The notes under the pieces were generated by a model. The model worked only from the letters and a program-made list of their open reading frames with translations. It had not been told where the DNA came from and ran no database searches. Position numbers and translations under genes: made by a program. Below, in pieces: positions 8,551 to 17,116 of a stretch of 40,415 nt of DNA; the stretch's first letter is position 1, and every line of letters starts with the position of its first letter. Source of the DNA: Nonomuraea turcica (GTDB lineage: Bacteria; Actinomycetota; Actinomycetes; Streptosporangiales; Streptosporangiaceae); contig NZ_JAUZQF010000052.1 in assembly GCF_030718205.1 (NCBI RefSeq), positions 1-40,415 of the forward strand, in the 5' to 3' direction.

Positions 8551-9614
8551 TGGCCGACATCTGGTGGAAGGCCCACCCTCACGACCTGCACCGCATCGCC
8601 GACCGCGTCTCCAGCGTCTACATCGAACGCAGCCATATCGACCGCGATGAAAACGCTGTCGTGGTCATCAACAAACGCGACACCGTTCGCATCCCCGCCG
8701 CGATGGTTGCCGTCATGCTCATCGGACCTGGCACCCGCATCACTCACGGTGCCGTCCAACTCCTCGGCGACTCTGGCACCGCCATGTGCTGGGTGGGCGA
8801 ACAAGGCGTCCGCCTGTACGCCTCCGGCTTGGGCCCCAGCCGCGGAGCCGGGCTACTCTACCGCCAAGCCTGGCTCGTCACTCGCCCCAAAGAACGTCTA
8901 ACCGTCGCCCGCGCCATGTACGGCATGCGCTTCCCTGGCGAAGACGTCTCCAACATGACCATGCAACAACTGCGTGGCCGGGAAGGCGCTCGTGTCCGCA
9001 GGCAGTACCAACACCACGCTCGCCGCACCGGCGTGGCCTGGACCGGCCGCGACTACCGCCCTGGGGATCCCTTCGCCGCAGGCGACGACCTCAACCGCCT
9101 GCTGTCGGCCGCGAACACCGCTCTCTACGGCATCTGCCACGCCGTCATCGTCGGCCTCGGCGCCAGTCCTGGGCTTGGCTTCGTCCACACCGGCTCGGCC
9201 ACCTCTTTCGTCATGGACGTCGCCGACCTCTACAAAGCCGACTACACGATCCCCCTTGCCTTCGACCTCGCCGCCAAAGGCCTGACCGAAGAACGCGACG
9301 CCCGCCTCGGCCTGCGCGACCGAATCGCCGAAGACAAACTCCTTGGACGCATCGTCCGCGACATCAAAACCTTGCTGTCCACCGACGGATCCGACATCCC
9401 AGAGATCGACGTCAATGAACTCTGGGACGACAAGGTCGGCACCGTCGCAGGAGGCGTCAACTGGGCCGGAACCGAAGAATTTCCGGACGATCCTCTCTTC
9501 GTCGAGTTCGCCCAAGCCACCATGGGTGAGGAACACATTGCCGTCATCGGCCCCGAATTCGACAACGAACCGCATGACCGCCTTCGGCGCGGCAATGAGG
9601 CGGCCGACACATGA
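8550..9614 (+). CDS. cas1: CRISPR integrase Cas1 (type I-E)
   Basis: Cas1 with Cas2 captures new spacers and inserts them at the first repeat. ATG 8550 shares its first base with the cas6e stop (TGATG) and follows GGAG at 8541-8544; GTG 8547 is an alternative. The metal-binding triad is visible: Glu145 in LRGREGARVR, His213 in GLGFVHTGSA and Asp226 in DVADLYKADY, with the expected 13-residue His-Asp spacing. At 354 residues it is longer than E. coli Cas1, with an acidic C-terminal tail after about residue 305. The gene appears intact, so adaptation may still work. Confidence 0.96.
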   Translation: MADIWWKAHPHDLHRIADRVSSVYIERSHIDRDENAVVVINKRDTVRIPAAMVAVMLIGPGTRITHGAVQLLGDSGTAMCWVGEQGVRLYASGLGPSRGAGLLYRQAWLVTRPKERLTVARAMYGMRFPGEDVSNMTMQQLRGREGARVRRQYQHHARRTGVAWTGRDYRPGDPFAAGDDLNRLLSAANTALYGICHAVIVGLGASPGLGFVHTGSATSFVMDVADLYKADYTIPLAFDLAAKGLTEERDARLGLRDRIAEDKLLGRIVRDIKTLLSTDGSDIPEIDVNELWDDKVGTVAGGVNWAGTEEFPDDPLFVEFAQATMGEEHIAVIGPEFDNEPHDRLRRGNEAADT

Positions 9615-9889
9615 CCGTGATCGTCCTCGTGGCCGCCCCCGAAGGACTCCGCGGCCACCTCACCCGCTGGATGGTCGAAGTCAGCGCTGGCGTCTTCGTC
9701 GGCAACCCCAGCAAACGCATCCGCGACCGCATCTGGACACTGCTCGCCAACCGAATCGGTGATTGCCAAGCCGTCCTCGTCGAACCAGCCACCAACGAAC
9801 AAGGCTGGGCTATTCGCACCGCTGGCAAAGACCGCTGGTACCCCATCGACTTTGACGGACTGATTCTCTCCGCCCGCAACCGTCGATAA
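9611..9889 (+). CDS. cas2: CRISPR adaptation protein Cas2e
   Basis: Cas2 dimerises between two Cas1 dimers to hold the prespacer. The 92-residue protein begins MTVIVLVAAPEGLRGHLTRW and continues EVSAGVFVGNPSKRIRDRIW, diagnostic of the type I-E (CasF) branch of Cas2. The ATG overlaps the cas1 stop (ATGA). The stop at 9887-9889 is only 18 bp before the first repeat, so any leader signals must lie inside this coding region or be very short. Confidence 0.95.
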   Translation: MTVIVLVAAPEGLRGHLTRWMVEVSAGVFVGNPSKRIRDRIWTLLANRIGDCQAVLVEPATNEQGWAIRTAGKDRWYPIDFDGLILSARNRR

Positions 9890-9907
9890 AACCCCAGCAC
9901 AAAAAGT

Positions 9908-10151
9908 GTCGGCCCCGCACGCGCGGGGATGGCCCGCGCAGATTCGTGCAGTGTTCCCATGGGGCACCGTCGGCCCCGCACGCGCGGGGATGGCCCGCTC
10001 GACGACGACGACGCGCCGCCGGCCGAGGTGTCGGCCCCGCACGCGCGGGGATGGCCCGCGCAGATTCGTGCAGTGTTCCCATGGGGCACCGTCGGCCCCG
10101 CACGCGCGGGGATGGCCCGCTCGACGACGACGACGCGCCGCCGGCCGAGGT
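9908..10151 (+). repeat. Tandem 122-bp duplication of the first two repeat-spacer units
   Basis: Bases 9908-10029 and 10030-10151 are identical as read: spacer 1 equals spacer 3 (starts GCGCAGATTCGTGCAG) and spacer 2 equals spacer 4 (starts GCTCGACGACGACG). This is a recent duplication by recombination between repeats, or an assembly artefact. Confidence 0.9.
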
Positions 10152-11213
10152 GTCGGCCCCGCACGCGCGGGGATGGCCCCTTGTGGGCGCGCGTATGTGT
10201 CGACGGAGAACCGTCGGCCCCGCACGCGCGGGGATGGCCCTCCTCGTCGCGAGTCTCATCGCGACGGAGGTTAGTCGGCCCCGCACGCGCGGGGATGGCC
10301 CCCTGACATGGGCCGCCACGAAGACGACGGGCTCGTCGGCCCCGCACGCGCGGGGATGGCCCCCGCGCGTCTCAGGCCGCGAAGGAAGCGCTCATGTCGG
10401 CCCCGCACGCGCGGGGATGGCCCCCACGGGGAGGCCGAGGCACGGTTCTACGCCGGTCGGCCCCGCACGCGCGGGGATGGCCCGCTCGCCACCATGGGCA
10501 TGAGCGCGGTCGGCGCGTCGGCCCCGCACGCGCGGGGATGGCCCGGTTGAGTCCCACGGGCCAGGCGACCGAAGGACGTCGGCCCCGCACGCGCGGGATT
10601 GTCCTGACCCGACCGGACGGTGACGCTCTTGCCCGGCGTCGGCCCCGCACGCGCGGGGATGGTCCGTTGCTACGGCGTTCGTGCGTGCCATCCTCTGGGT
10701 CGGCCCCGCACGCGCGGGGATGGTCCGAGGAGGGTGGCGAGTCGTCGTGATTTACGGCGGTCGGCCCCGCACGCGCGGGGATGGTCCGATCGCGACGGCC
10801 AGGATGAGCCCGGCGTAAGCGTCGGCCCCGCACGCGCGGGGATGGTCCTTCATCATCATCCATCTCAGCCAGTACGAGCAGGTCGGCCCCGCACGCGCGG
10901 GGATGGTCCGGTCCGCGCCGGCGTGGCCCGGCCGTGGGAGGTGTCGGCCCCGCACGCGCGGGGATGGTCCTTGGACACCAAGAGCCTCCGCGTCGAGATC
11001 AAGGTCGGCCCCGCACGCGCGGGGATGGTCCTCCGCATGAAGAAGTCGATCGTTGAGTTCGTCGGTCGGCCCCGCACGCGCGGGGATGGTCCCCAACACG
11101 GGCAGGCCCAGCGCCGCGCCCCCACGTCGGCCCGCACGCGCGGGGATGGTCCGATGATGAGACCGGCCGTTGGGCTCGTCGGCCTGTCGGCCCCGCACGA
11201 GCGGGGATGGTCT
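9908..11213 (+). CRISPR. Type I-E CRISPR array, 22 repeats and 21 spacers
   Basis: Repeats of 28 nt start GTCGGCCCCGCACGCG and end CGGGGATGGCCC or CGGGGATGGTCC, with a 61-bp period. Starts are 9908, 9969, 10030, 10091, 10152, 10213, 10274, 10335, 10396, 10456, 10517, 10578, 10638, 10699, 10760, 10821, 10882, 10943, 11004, 11065, 11126 and 11186. Each can fold as CCCCGC/GCGGGG with an ACGC loop. Spacers are 33 nt except the 9th (32 nt). Repeats 1-11 end GGCCC; 13-21 end GGTCC. Repeat 12 lost a G and carries a G-to-T change; repeat 21 lost a C; repeat 22 has two changes, which marks the right end as the old, trailer end. The first nucleotide after the repeat is G 11 times, C 5, T 5 and A never, suggesting a PAM-derived 29th repeat nucleotide. 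Confidence 0.98.
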
Positions 11214-11264
11214 GGTACGCGACGCACCGTCCATAGCGAAGACGTCGTCGAGGACCACTCCCGA

Positions 11265-12182
11265 TCAGGCGGCGCGAATCTCGGCGTCCGCGACCTTGTC
11301 ATCCAGCAGCGCATACAGCTGGGTGTTCTCGACAGAAGCGTGGCCGAGGCGGCGGCGCACCGCCTCGATGGAGACGCCGGCGAAGTTCGCTGGCGTGGGC
11401 GTGCCGCAGCTGGTGGATGTCGATCTCGACGCGTGCGGCGGCGCAGTAGTTCTGCCAGCGGTGGTGGGCGGCGTCGTAGGAAGCGGCCCGCCGCGCCCGT
11501 CAATGGAGGCGCGGAACAGCGGGCTCGCGGTGTAGCCGGCGTGGGCCAGGTAGAGCTTGAGCAGGGAAACGTAGCCGCGGTCGTCGGGCAGGACGGTACG
11601 GACGCTGCCGCCCTTGCCGTGGATGCGCACGTGTTCGTCGTCCAGGCGCAGATCGAGGTCCTCCACGTATAGGCCGCAGACTTCGGAGGCGCGGGCGCCG
11701 CAGACGTAGGCCGTCTCGAACAGCACCCGGTCGCGTAGCCGGTCCAGCGGCGTCTCCTTGCGCGGCCGCCGTGAGCAGATCGCGGTCAGCACCTTGACGA
11801 CGTCGGCGGCCGCGGCCGGGCGCGGCAGGCTCTTGGGCACCTTGACCGTGTCGATGCGGTCCATCGGGTTGGCGGCCAGGAGGTCGTGCCGGACCGCCCA
11901 CTTGGCGAAGGAAGCGACGGCGGCGCGCTTGCGCTTACGGCTGGCTGGCGACAGCTCGGCGAGCTCGGCCAGGAACGCGCGAACCGGCACGGCGGACAGT
12001 GCGCCGATCTCCTCCCCGTGGTGAGCGGCGAAGGCGATCAGGTCGCCGCGGTAGGCGCGCCGGGTGTGCGCGGAGATGCCGGCGTTGGCCAGATCGGTGA
12101 GGAAATCGTCCAGGTGCCGGAGCGGGTGTGCGCGGCCGAGCTGCTCGGCGATGACCGGATCCACCGTGCCGACCCCCACCAT
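11265..12182 (-). pseudogene. Tyrosine recombinase (XerC/D-like integrase), twice frameshifted
   Basis: The first two thirds read as a normal XerC/D-type recombinase: a SAM-like core-binding domain (HLDDFLTDLANAGISAHTRR, ending about KWAVRHDLLAANPMD) and the first catalytic Arg in CGARASEVCGL. After LFRASIDGRGG the frame breaks; the continuation (WQNYCAAARVEIDIHQLRHA) carries the His-x-x-Arg box in another frame. The frame returns at AGVSIEAVRRRLGHASVENT, followed by QLYA with the catalytic Tyr. Two compensating frameshifts thus remove the His-Arg box from the open frame. ATG 12182 gives a typical N-terminus; a 12-190 extension to 12215 is unlikely. It lies 51 bp beyond the last repeat, tail to tail with the array. 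Sequencing error in a GC-rich stretch is the main alternative. Confidence 0.8.
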
Positions 12183-12899
12183 CCGCCGGGTTGCCAGATA
12201 ACGGTTATCCCGCAACCGCGGGCACGCCGTACCCCCGCTGGAGCGCCGCGACTCGTCCGGAACGTGTCCCGGTCAGCCGGATCGAAGCATCGCGAAGGCG
12301 GCGCGCAGGAGCGCCGCGACCTGGGGCGAGTTCCGGAAAGGCGACCGCCGCGCCCAGCCTCGATGAAGGCGGCGCCCAAAAGCGCCCGCGACCCGAGCTG
12401 CGGACCTCCACCATGGGAGACCCGCTACCGGCGGGGAGGATCAGGTTCAAGTCCTGGCCGGCGCTCTACCACGTGGAACCCGGGGGTGGTCATGTTTCAC
12501 GGCTCCGTGGACCTGGTCCACCTCGGCCGAGCAGGGCGGCGTGGCCGGGATCGGTTCGCTGCCTGCCCGCAGCAGCATGGCGCGGGCTGGTCGTGCGGCG
12601 GCTGGGGTCGAAGAGAGTCTTGGCGATGACGTCACTGACCCGGTAGGGCTGGCCAGGCGAAATCCTGGACGTTCTGATCTATCAAGTAAAGGCGAGCGCG
12701 CTACACAGCGAACTCCCGGAACACCCGCGCCCACCTGCCTACCATCGGGCCGTGAACGTCACCTGGACCGACTGTGGCCGGGCTGTCGCGGCGATCCCGT
12801 TCAGCAGCGCCATGCAGCCAGGCACCGACTGACCGTGTAACTCGATCATCGAGTCGCGGTCAGTCTGACGTCGATAACGGTGTGCCAGATGGGATGGTT
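12183..12899. other. Gene-poor stretch with tRNA-like fragments
   Basis: No convincing gene. At 12441-12457 the + strand has a tRNA T-arm consensus (stem TCAGG/CCTGG, loop TTCAAGT). At 12462-12470 it has GCGCTCTAC, which on the minus strand reads as a D-arm (GTGGTAGAGC). Two further hairpins precede it: CTCC/GGAG near 12405-12418 and CCCGC/GCGGG near 12421-12435. No complete cloverleaf could be built on either strand. Integrases often use tRNA genes as attachment sites, so these may be relics of one next to the broken recombinase. Confidence 0.35.
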
Positions 12900-13361
12900 T
12901 CAGGTGAGTCGTGTGGCCCCCTTCGTATTGAGCTCGTGGCGCGTGGCCTCGCGTGCGGCGGCGCGAAGCTCGCGAATAACCGCAACAGCGCTGTGAGCGT
13001 CGTTCCACGAGCCGAGCGTCTCGTCCGGCGTCTCCTCAGCGTCGAAGCCGAGAAAATCGAGGAGGGCATCAATCGCTACAGCGGCAGTTGCAAGCTCTCG
13101 CTTCCAGAAGTCAGCCTCTTCCCAGGCATGGGGTTCGGCTCCTACAGCGATGGCGATGGCGCCAAGCGTGCACACGGGCGCGTCGTGCGACTTCAGGTTG
13201 CGTTGTCGCCTGTGGTAGGCGCCATGAGCGAGCCCGTTGCGTTCGATCACGTCCGCGGCCCGGGAGAGGATGGCTGCCGGTGTAAGCAATGGGAGATGGG
13301 GCGCTGCGCCACCGTTGATAGGTTCGCCGTTGAATATCCAGGTCTCATAGGAGATGCCCAT
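12900..13361 (-). CDS. DUF6197 family protein
   Basis: A 153-residue protein with the arrangement typical of DUF6197, common in actinobacteria and often near plasmid or phage genes: an N-terminal AADVIERNGLAHGAY, then CTLGAIAIAVG and a later FLGF...SWNDAHSAVAVIRELRAAA. The function of the family is unknown to me. ATG 13361 shares a base with the stop of the upstream gene (TGATG) and follows GGGAGGGA; an in-frame TTG at 13364 is less likely. The two form one small operon on the minus strand. Confidence 0.75.
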   Translation of the reverse strand: MGISYETWIFNGEPINGGAAPHLPLLTPAAILSRAADVIERNGLAHGAYHRRQRNLKSHDAPVCTLGAIAIAVGAEPHAWEEADFWKRELATAAVAIDALLDFLGFDAEETPDETLGSWNDAHSAVAVIRELRAAAREATRHELNTKGATRLT

Positions 13362-13759
13362 CAATCTTCCCTCCCATCCGTCACATGTAGGTCAGCGGTG
13401 GCGTTGAAGGAGTGTTCCAGCCGGGCGATGAGCGTTCGGGCTGCCGCGCGAGCGGCGGTCAGCTCTGACTGGGCGTTGTCAACTCGTTCGAAGCGATCAC
13501 CATGGTCATCACCCAATTGGGTTGAGGTCAGCATGCGAAGTAGCGCTTCGCTTAGCTGTTGCAGTAGCAGGTCAAGTCTGGCCGTGTCGTGGCCAATGGC
13601 GCCCAGTACGGCGTTGATCGTGGAAGGGTAAGTGACACCGGCATTCGAGAGCGTCTCGTGGTTGAGCGCGCGGACTGCCGCGGTTGGGGCGGTGGCGACC
13701 TGGCAGGTGTAGTCGTCGTTACGAGGGCCGTCGGCCGATTGCCGGACGGTGTTAGTCAT
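13361..13759 (-). CDS. Hypothetical protein, first gene of a two-gene operon
   Basis: A 132-residue protein I do not recognise. The middle is Leu-rich and helical (AVLGAIGHDTARLDLLLQQL), followed by ELTAARAAARTLIARLEHSF, so a helical bundle or coiled coil is likely. There is no membrane segment or signal peptide. It is translationally linked to the DUF6197 gene by a TGATG overlap. Its position beside a broken integrase suggests an accessory origin. Confidence 0.6.
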   Translation of the reverse strand: MTNTVRQSADGPRNDDYTCQVATAPTAAVRALNHETLSNAGVTYPSTINAVLGAIGHDTARLDLLLQQLSEALLRMLTSTQLGDDHGDRFERVDNAQSELTAARAAARTLIARLEHSFNATADLHVTDGRED

Positions 13760-13808
13760 CGGTCTTGACTCCGATCATGCAGGCGTGTCAAGTTGCTCCG
13801 ACCTAGAG

Positions 13809-15269
13809 TCAAGGGGCCTTGTCTGAGCGGCCTCTAGGAGCCATGCCACCGGCCGCGGAGTGATGACGAGAGCTAGTCGAAGCACCGCTGCTGGCAGAGA
13901 GTGGAGTAACTGCCATACGGGTCGTCGGGCACATATTGGCGGCCAGGCTGAACAGGTTGACGCGCCGCCCATCCTGGAGGGCGAGATGGCCAGGGTCGAC
14001 GCCGTGCGCGTCGGGGCGCGCCGGCCGGACGGGCGGCTGGATCCAGAAGCGGCTGAGCGGGTACAGCGCGACCGCCGAAACGTCGACCGGTTCGTCGGCG
14101 CTGTCACGCAGGAGCGGCGCCAGCTGGCGGACCCGGTCCAGGATGCGCCACTCGCGGGGGTCGTCCACCTGGACCAGCAGCCGCCGGCGGCCGGAGGTGG
14201 ACCAGGCGGGCCGTACGAGAGAGGCCACGTAGGTGAGATAGCCGAGCTCCAGCGGACTGCTGGGGCGGGCGATCTCGATCAACTGCCGCCACAGCCGGTC
14301 GCTGAGGACGACCTCGTCCAGGAGGTGGTCGAAGCTGGGCAACCGGCCGGAGGCCAGCTCCCGCCGCAGGTGCAGGGCCACACGCCACAGCTCGGGCACC
14401 ACCCGGATCCGGACAGGACGGCCGCACGCGAGGGCCGCGCGCGCGGCGGCGATCTGACGGCGTGTGACGGGGTGGTGGCGGGTCACGGCGATGTCGAACC
14501 AGGCGGCCAGCAGTGGCACCGGCAGGTGCCCGGCGTAGGCGGCGGCGAGCCCCTTCAGCGGGTAGCTCAGGTAGGGCGAATTCAGGCGCCGGGTGACAGG
14601 GACTGCAGGGGGAATGCGGCGGGCGACGCCCGCGCACAGCCCGATCAACCGCACACTGCTGTCGACTTCGGGCAGGGTGGGCCGCGGGTCGTGATCGAGG
14701 GCGATGATGTCCTCGGTGATGCCCAGGCCGCAGCTGCCGATGACCGGCATGCGGCGGCCGCCGGCGGTGATGCCCATCACAGCGGTGGCGCTGCCCAAGC
14801 ACACGCCGGTGATCAAGGTTATGTCCTGGAGCGCGGGCAGAGCGGTGGACGGCGGCGTCCCGCGGGTCCAGACGTAGTGCGTGGTGCCGTCAAGGTGGAG
14901 CCCGGTGCAGACGGTACGGCCGCCGTGTTGCAGATCATGCTCGACCAGCGCGTCGGATGCCAGGGCGGCGGCAGGGCCGTGGTCCCACAGGTAGGTGAGG
15001 ATGGCGCGCATGCGGTGCTCGGCGGTGGCGACCGCCCTGGCCCAGGGGCGAGGCGGGTCGGCGATCGTCACCTGGTCGAGGCCGTCGATGAGGTGGTGTG
15101 GGCCGCTGGGCTGGCGCGCAAGGGGCACGCTGACTAGGTCGGGCAGTTCGTCGGGGCGTAGGCGCAGCAGATGGAAGTGTTCCGGCCTCATCGACGGCGT
15201 CGGCGGACCGCCGAGGTGGGCATCTGTGGCAGGGACGGATCGCGAGGGAAGCGCCGGTGTCGGTGACAT
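13809..15269 (-). CDS. Hypothetical 486-residue protein
   Basis: I do not recognise a family. The frame is long with normal codon use for the window, and AAGGAG precedes ATG 15269 by about 10 nt. Visible features: an N-terminal HFHLLRLRPDELPDL; a Gly-rich hydrophobic centre (DITLITGVCLGSATAVMGIT, then GSCGLGITEDIIALDHD); PVTRRQIAAARAAL; and a basic C-terminal third (TSGRRRLLVQVDDPREWRIL). No signal peptide or clear transmembrane helix. The last 50 residues are low-complexity Ser/Arg. It is the last gene of a leftward run behind the P450 (226-bp gap), so it may act in the same process. A long frame on the opposite strand (13860-15137) is probably its shadow. Confidence 0.6.
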   Translation of the reverse strand: MSPTPALPSRSVPATDAHLGGPPTPSMRPEHFHLLRLRPDELPDLVSVPLARQPSGPHHLIDGLDQVTIADPPRPWARAVATAEHRMRAILTYLWDHGPAAALASDALVEHDLQHGGRTVCTGLHLDGTTHYVWTRGTPPSTALPALQDITLITGVCLGSATAVMGITAGGRRMPVIGSCGLGITEDIIALDHDPRPTLPEVDSSVRLIGLCAGVARRIPPAVPVTRRLNSPYLSYPLKGLAAAYAGHLPVPLLAAWFDIAVTRHHPVTRRQIAAARAALACGRPVRIRVVPELWRVALHLRRELASGRLPSFDHLLDEVVLSDRLWRQLIEIARPSSPLELGYLTYVASLVRPAWSTSGRRRLLVQVDDPREWRILDRVRQLAPLLRDSADEPVDVSAVALYPLSRFWIQPPVRPARPDAHGVDPGHLALQDGRRVNLFSLAANMCPTTRMAVTPLSASSGASTSSRHHSAAGGMAPRGRSDKAP

Positions 15270-15495
15270 GGTCGCAGGGCTCCTTGGGGGGTAGCCGGCC
15301 CGAGGCCGAGGGTGTCCGGGCGTCCGACGTAGCGCCGGGACCGGCGGGTCCCGGGGTCAGCCGTGGGCAGAATCCGGCGGCGTTGGGCTCGTGCAGGCCC
15401 GGTAAGGGCGGTTGGTCGAGTGCAGGGGCAGACGGTGCTGGCGCGCCGCACGAAGGGCCCGTCCGTGGCCGATGAGGGTGTGTGATCTTGCCTGC

Positions 15496-16710
15496 TCAGG
15501 CGAGCCGGACGGGCAGTCGGACGGGCTTGTGGGTGATCCCCTGCGTGGTCCAGGGCGCATCCTGCAAGGGGATGGCACAGCGCAGCGCCGGCGCCCGGCT
15601 TGTGAGGGCGCGCAGCGCCTCCTGCAGCTCCATCCGGGCGAAAGCGTGGCCGAGGCAGTAGTGCGGGCCGTATCCGAAGGCCAGGTGTCCTCGAGTATCG
15701 GTGCCCTTCTCATAGCGGCGGATGTCGAATCGCTCGGGGCAGCGGAATGCCTGCGGGTCGTGGTTGGCCGCGGCGAGGTGTGGCAGCACCACGGTGCCCG
15801 GGGGTACGACCGCTCCCGAGGGGAGTTCCACGGTGGTGGTGGCGTGCCGGACCAGCCCGGGGCTGCCAGGCCCGTCGTATCGAAGGATCTCCTCCACTGC
15901 CGAGGGGATCAACGCGGGGTCCTCGACGAGGCTCTGATACTGCTGCGGGTGCAGCAGCAGCCGGAACACGCCGCGGGAGACCATCATGGCGGTGGTCTCG
16001 TGGCCAGCAGTAATGATCATGAACGCGATGTTGACCAGCTCTGTCTCCGTCAGCTGGTCTCCTTCGTCATGGGCGCGGATGAGCTCATCGAGGAGGTCGT
16101 CACCGGGGTTGGCGCGGTGGCTGTCAACCAAGCGGGTCACGTACTCCATGAACGAGGCGTAGGCCTCCATGCGGCCCTGGACGGACTCGCTGCTGGTTGA
16201 CAGGAAAGCCGTGCTCCAGGTGTGAAAGCGCTGATAGTCGGCGGCGGGTATGCCCAGCACTTGACAGATCATGCGCGAGGCAAGCGGCAGGGCGTACTCG
16301 GCCACCAGGTCGATGACTGCGCTGGCGGGGTCGAGAAGCTCGTGTGCGAGGGCGTGGCAGGATTGCCGCCATCGCTCGGCCGCTTGCACGGTAAAGGCGC
16401 TGCGGAGGATCCGGCGCTGCCGACTGTGGTCGGGGGGATCCATGTTGAGCAGGACGCCGGGCACGTCCTCGATGGTCAGGCCGTCGATCGGCCGCTGCAG
16501 TGCGGGATCGGTGAGATCACGGCTGCTGCCCGGGCAGGCCAGGATACCCTGCACGTCGTCGTAGTTCACGGCCGTGAGGATGTCGGCTCCGCTCGGCATG
16601 GTCATGGGGGCGAGCGGAGCGGAGCTGCGGCGCTCGGCCAGGGTGGGCGAGAGGGTGCCGTAGGGGCCTGGCGGCATCGCCGCCCGGGCGGTCTCATGGG
16701 TGGCGGTCAC
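15496..16710 (-). CDS. Cytochrome P450 (class I bacterial type)
   Basis: A heme monooxygenase that would hydroxylate or couple a small-molecule substrate using electrons from ferredoxin. GTG 16710, preceded by GAGGAG, gives 404 residues, the usual length; ATG 16749 adds 13 residues without a ribosome binding site. Visible in order: LLNMDPPDHSRQRRILRSAF (C-helix), the I-helix oxygen-activating AGHETT at 235-240, the K-helix ExxR as EEILR at 273-277, and the heme loop FGYGPHYCLG at 345-354 with Cys352 as iron ligand. It resembles the CYP105/CYP107 style of actinomycete natural-product P450s. No ferredoxin gene is beside it. It lies downstream of the VirB2-like gene on the same strand, with 115 bp between. 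Confidence 0.95.
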   Translation of the reverse strand: MTATHETARAAMPPGPYGTLSPTLAERRSSAPLAPMTMPSGADILTAVNYDDVQGILACPGSSRDLTDPALQRPIDGLTIEDVPGVLLNMDPPDHSRQRRILRSAFTVQAAERWRQSCHALAHELLDPASAVIDLVAEYALPLASRMICQVLGIPAADYQRFHTWSTAFLSTSSESVQGRMEAYASFMEYVTRLVDSHRANPGDDLLDELIRAHDEGDQLTETELVNIAFMIITAGHETTAMMVSRGVFRLLLHPQQYQSLVEDPALIPSAVEEILRYDGPGSPGLVRHATTTVELPSGAVVPPGTVVLPHLAAANHDPQAFRCPERFDIRRYEKGTDTRGHLAFGYGPHYCLGHAFARMELQEALRALTSRAPALRCAIPLQDAPWTTQGITHKPVRLPVRLA

Positions 16711-16825
16711 AAGGGTCTCCTCGTCTGTTGCTGTGGGACTTGCCGGCATGTGCGCGTCCGGACGCTGACGGCGGCCAGGAAACGATGGGCTCCTCCATGC
16801 GGGAAGGCGAGTATCACGCTGGGTC

Positions 16826-17116
16826 TCATGTGACCCCCAGGGCAGCGGCGATGCCCCTGGCGAGGGTCTCGATGATGTTTGGGACGTAGAAGATGACGCC
16901 GATGACGATGGTGATCGCTAGGAACTGCACGAAGCGTGTGATCTCTCTGGTGAACAGGAAGAACAGCGCCACCACCGAGACGGTGACCAGGAATAGCGGT
17001 CCGAAGAACCCCCGGAGGAAGTCGGCCAGGCCTTGGGTGTTCAGCTCCTCTGCCGGAGCCGGGGACGGGGACAGCAGGGCGAGGACCTGCGCTACATGGA
17101 TCACGCTCTCAGCCAT
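16826..17116 (-). CDS. Small two-helix membrane protein, VirB2/TcpD-like
   Basis: A 96-residue protein with an N-terminal hydrophobic stretch, then FFGPLFLVTVSVVALFFLF and a second helix (FLAITIVIGVIFYVPNIIE), and an amphipathic end (LARGIAAALGVT). Small two-helix proteins of this type accompany actinobacterial conjugation and type IV secretion loci (VirB2/TrbC/TcpD-like pilin or channel components); the assignment is by pattern, not certain homology. ATG 17116 is preferred over the overlapping GTG 17119. It is the first gene of the leftward P450 unit, behind a promoter that resembles that of the rightward operon containing the VirD4-like ATPase at 31055-32803. Confidence 0.6.
   Translation of the reverse strand: MAESVIHVAQVLALLSPSPAPAEELNTQGLADFLRGFFGPLFLVTVSVVALFFLFTREITRFVQFLAITIVIGVIFYVPNIIETLARGIAAALGVT

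Noticed and set aside
9906..11258. Long open frames on both strands across the CRISPR array, with repeating PRTRGDGP or ARAGPT peptides
   Set aside because: They arise because the GC-rich 61-bp units lack stop codons; there are no ribosome binding sites and the period is that of the array.
12382..12470. A complete tRNA gene with a long variable arm
   Set aside because: The T-arm is perfect but the acceptor stem has a mismatch, no proper anticodon or D-arm forms on the + strand, and the D-arm consensus is on the opposite strand. Kept only as tRNA-like fragments.
12774..13631. A 285-codon + strand frame
   Set aside because: It is antisense to the DUF6197 gene and its partner, which have good ribosome binding sites and a family match; it shows no domain.
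13860..15137. A 425-codon + strand frame
   Set aside because: Gly/Gln/Asp-rich low-complexity translation typical of the antisense of a GC-rich gene; the minus-strand frame has the better start and composition.
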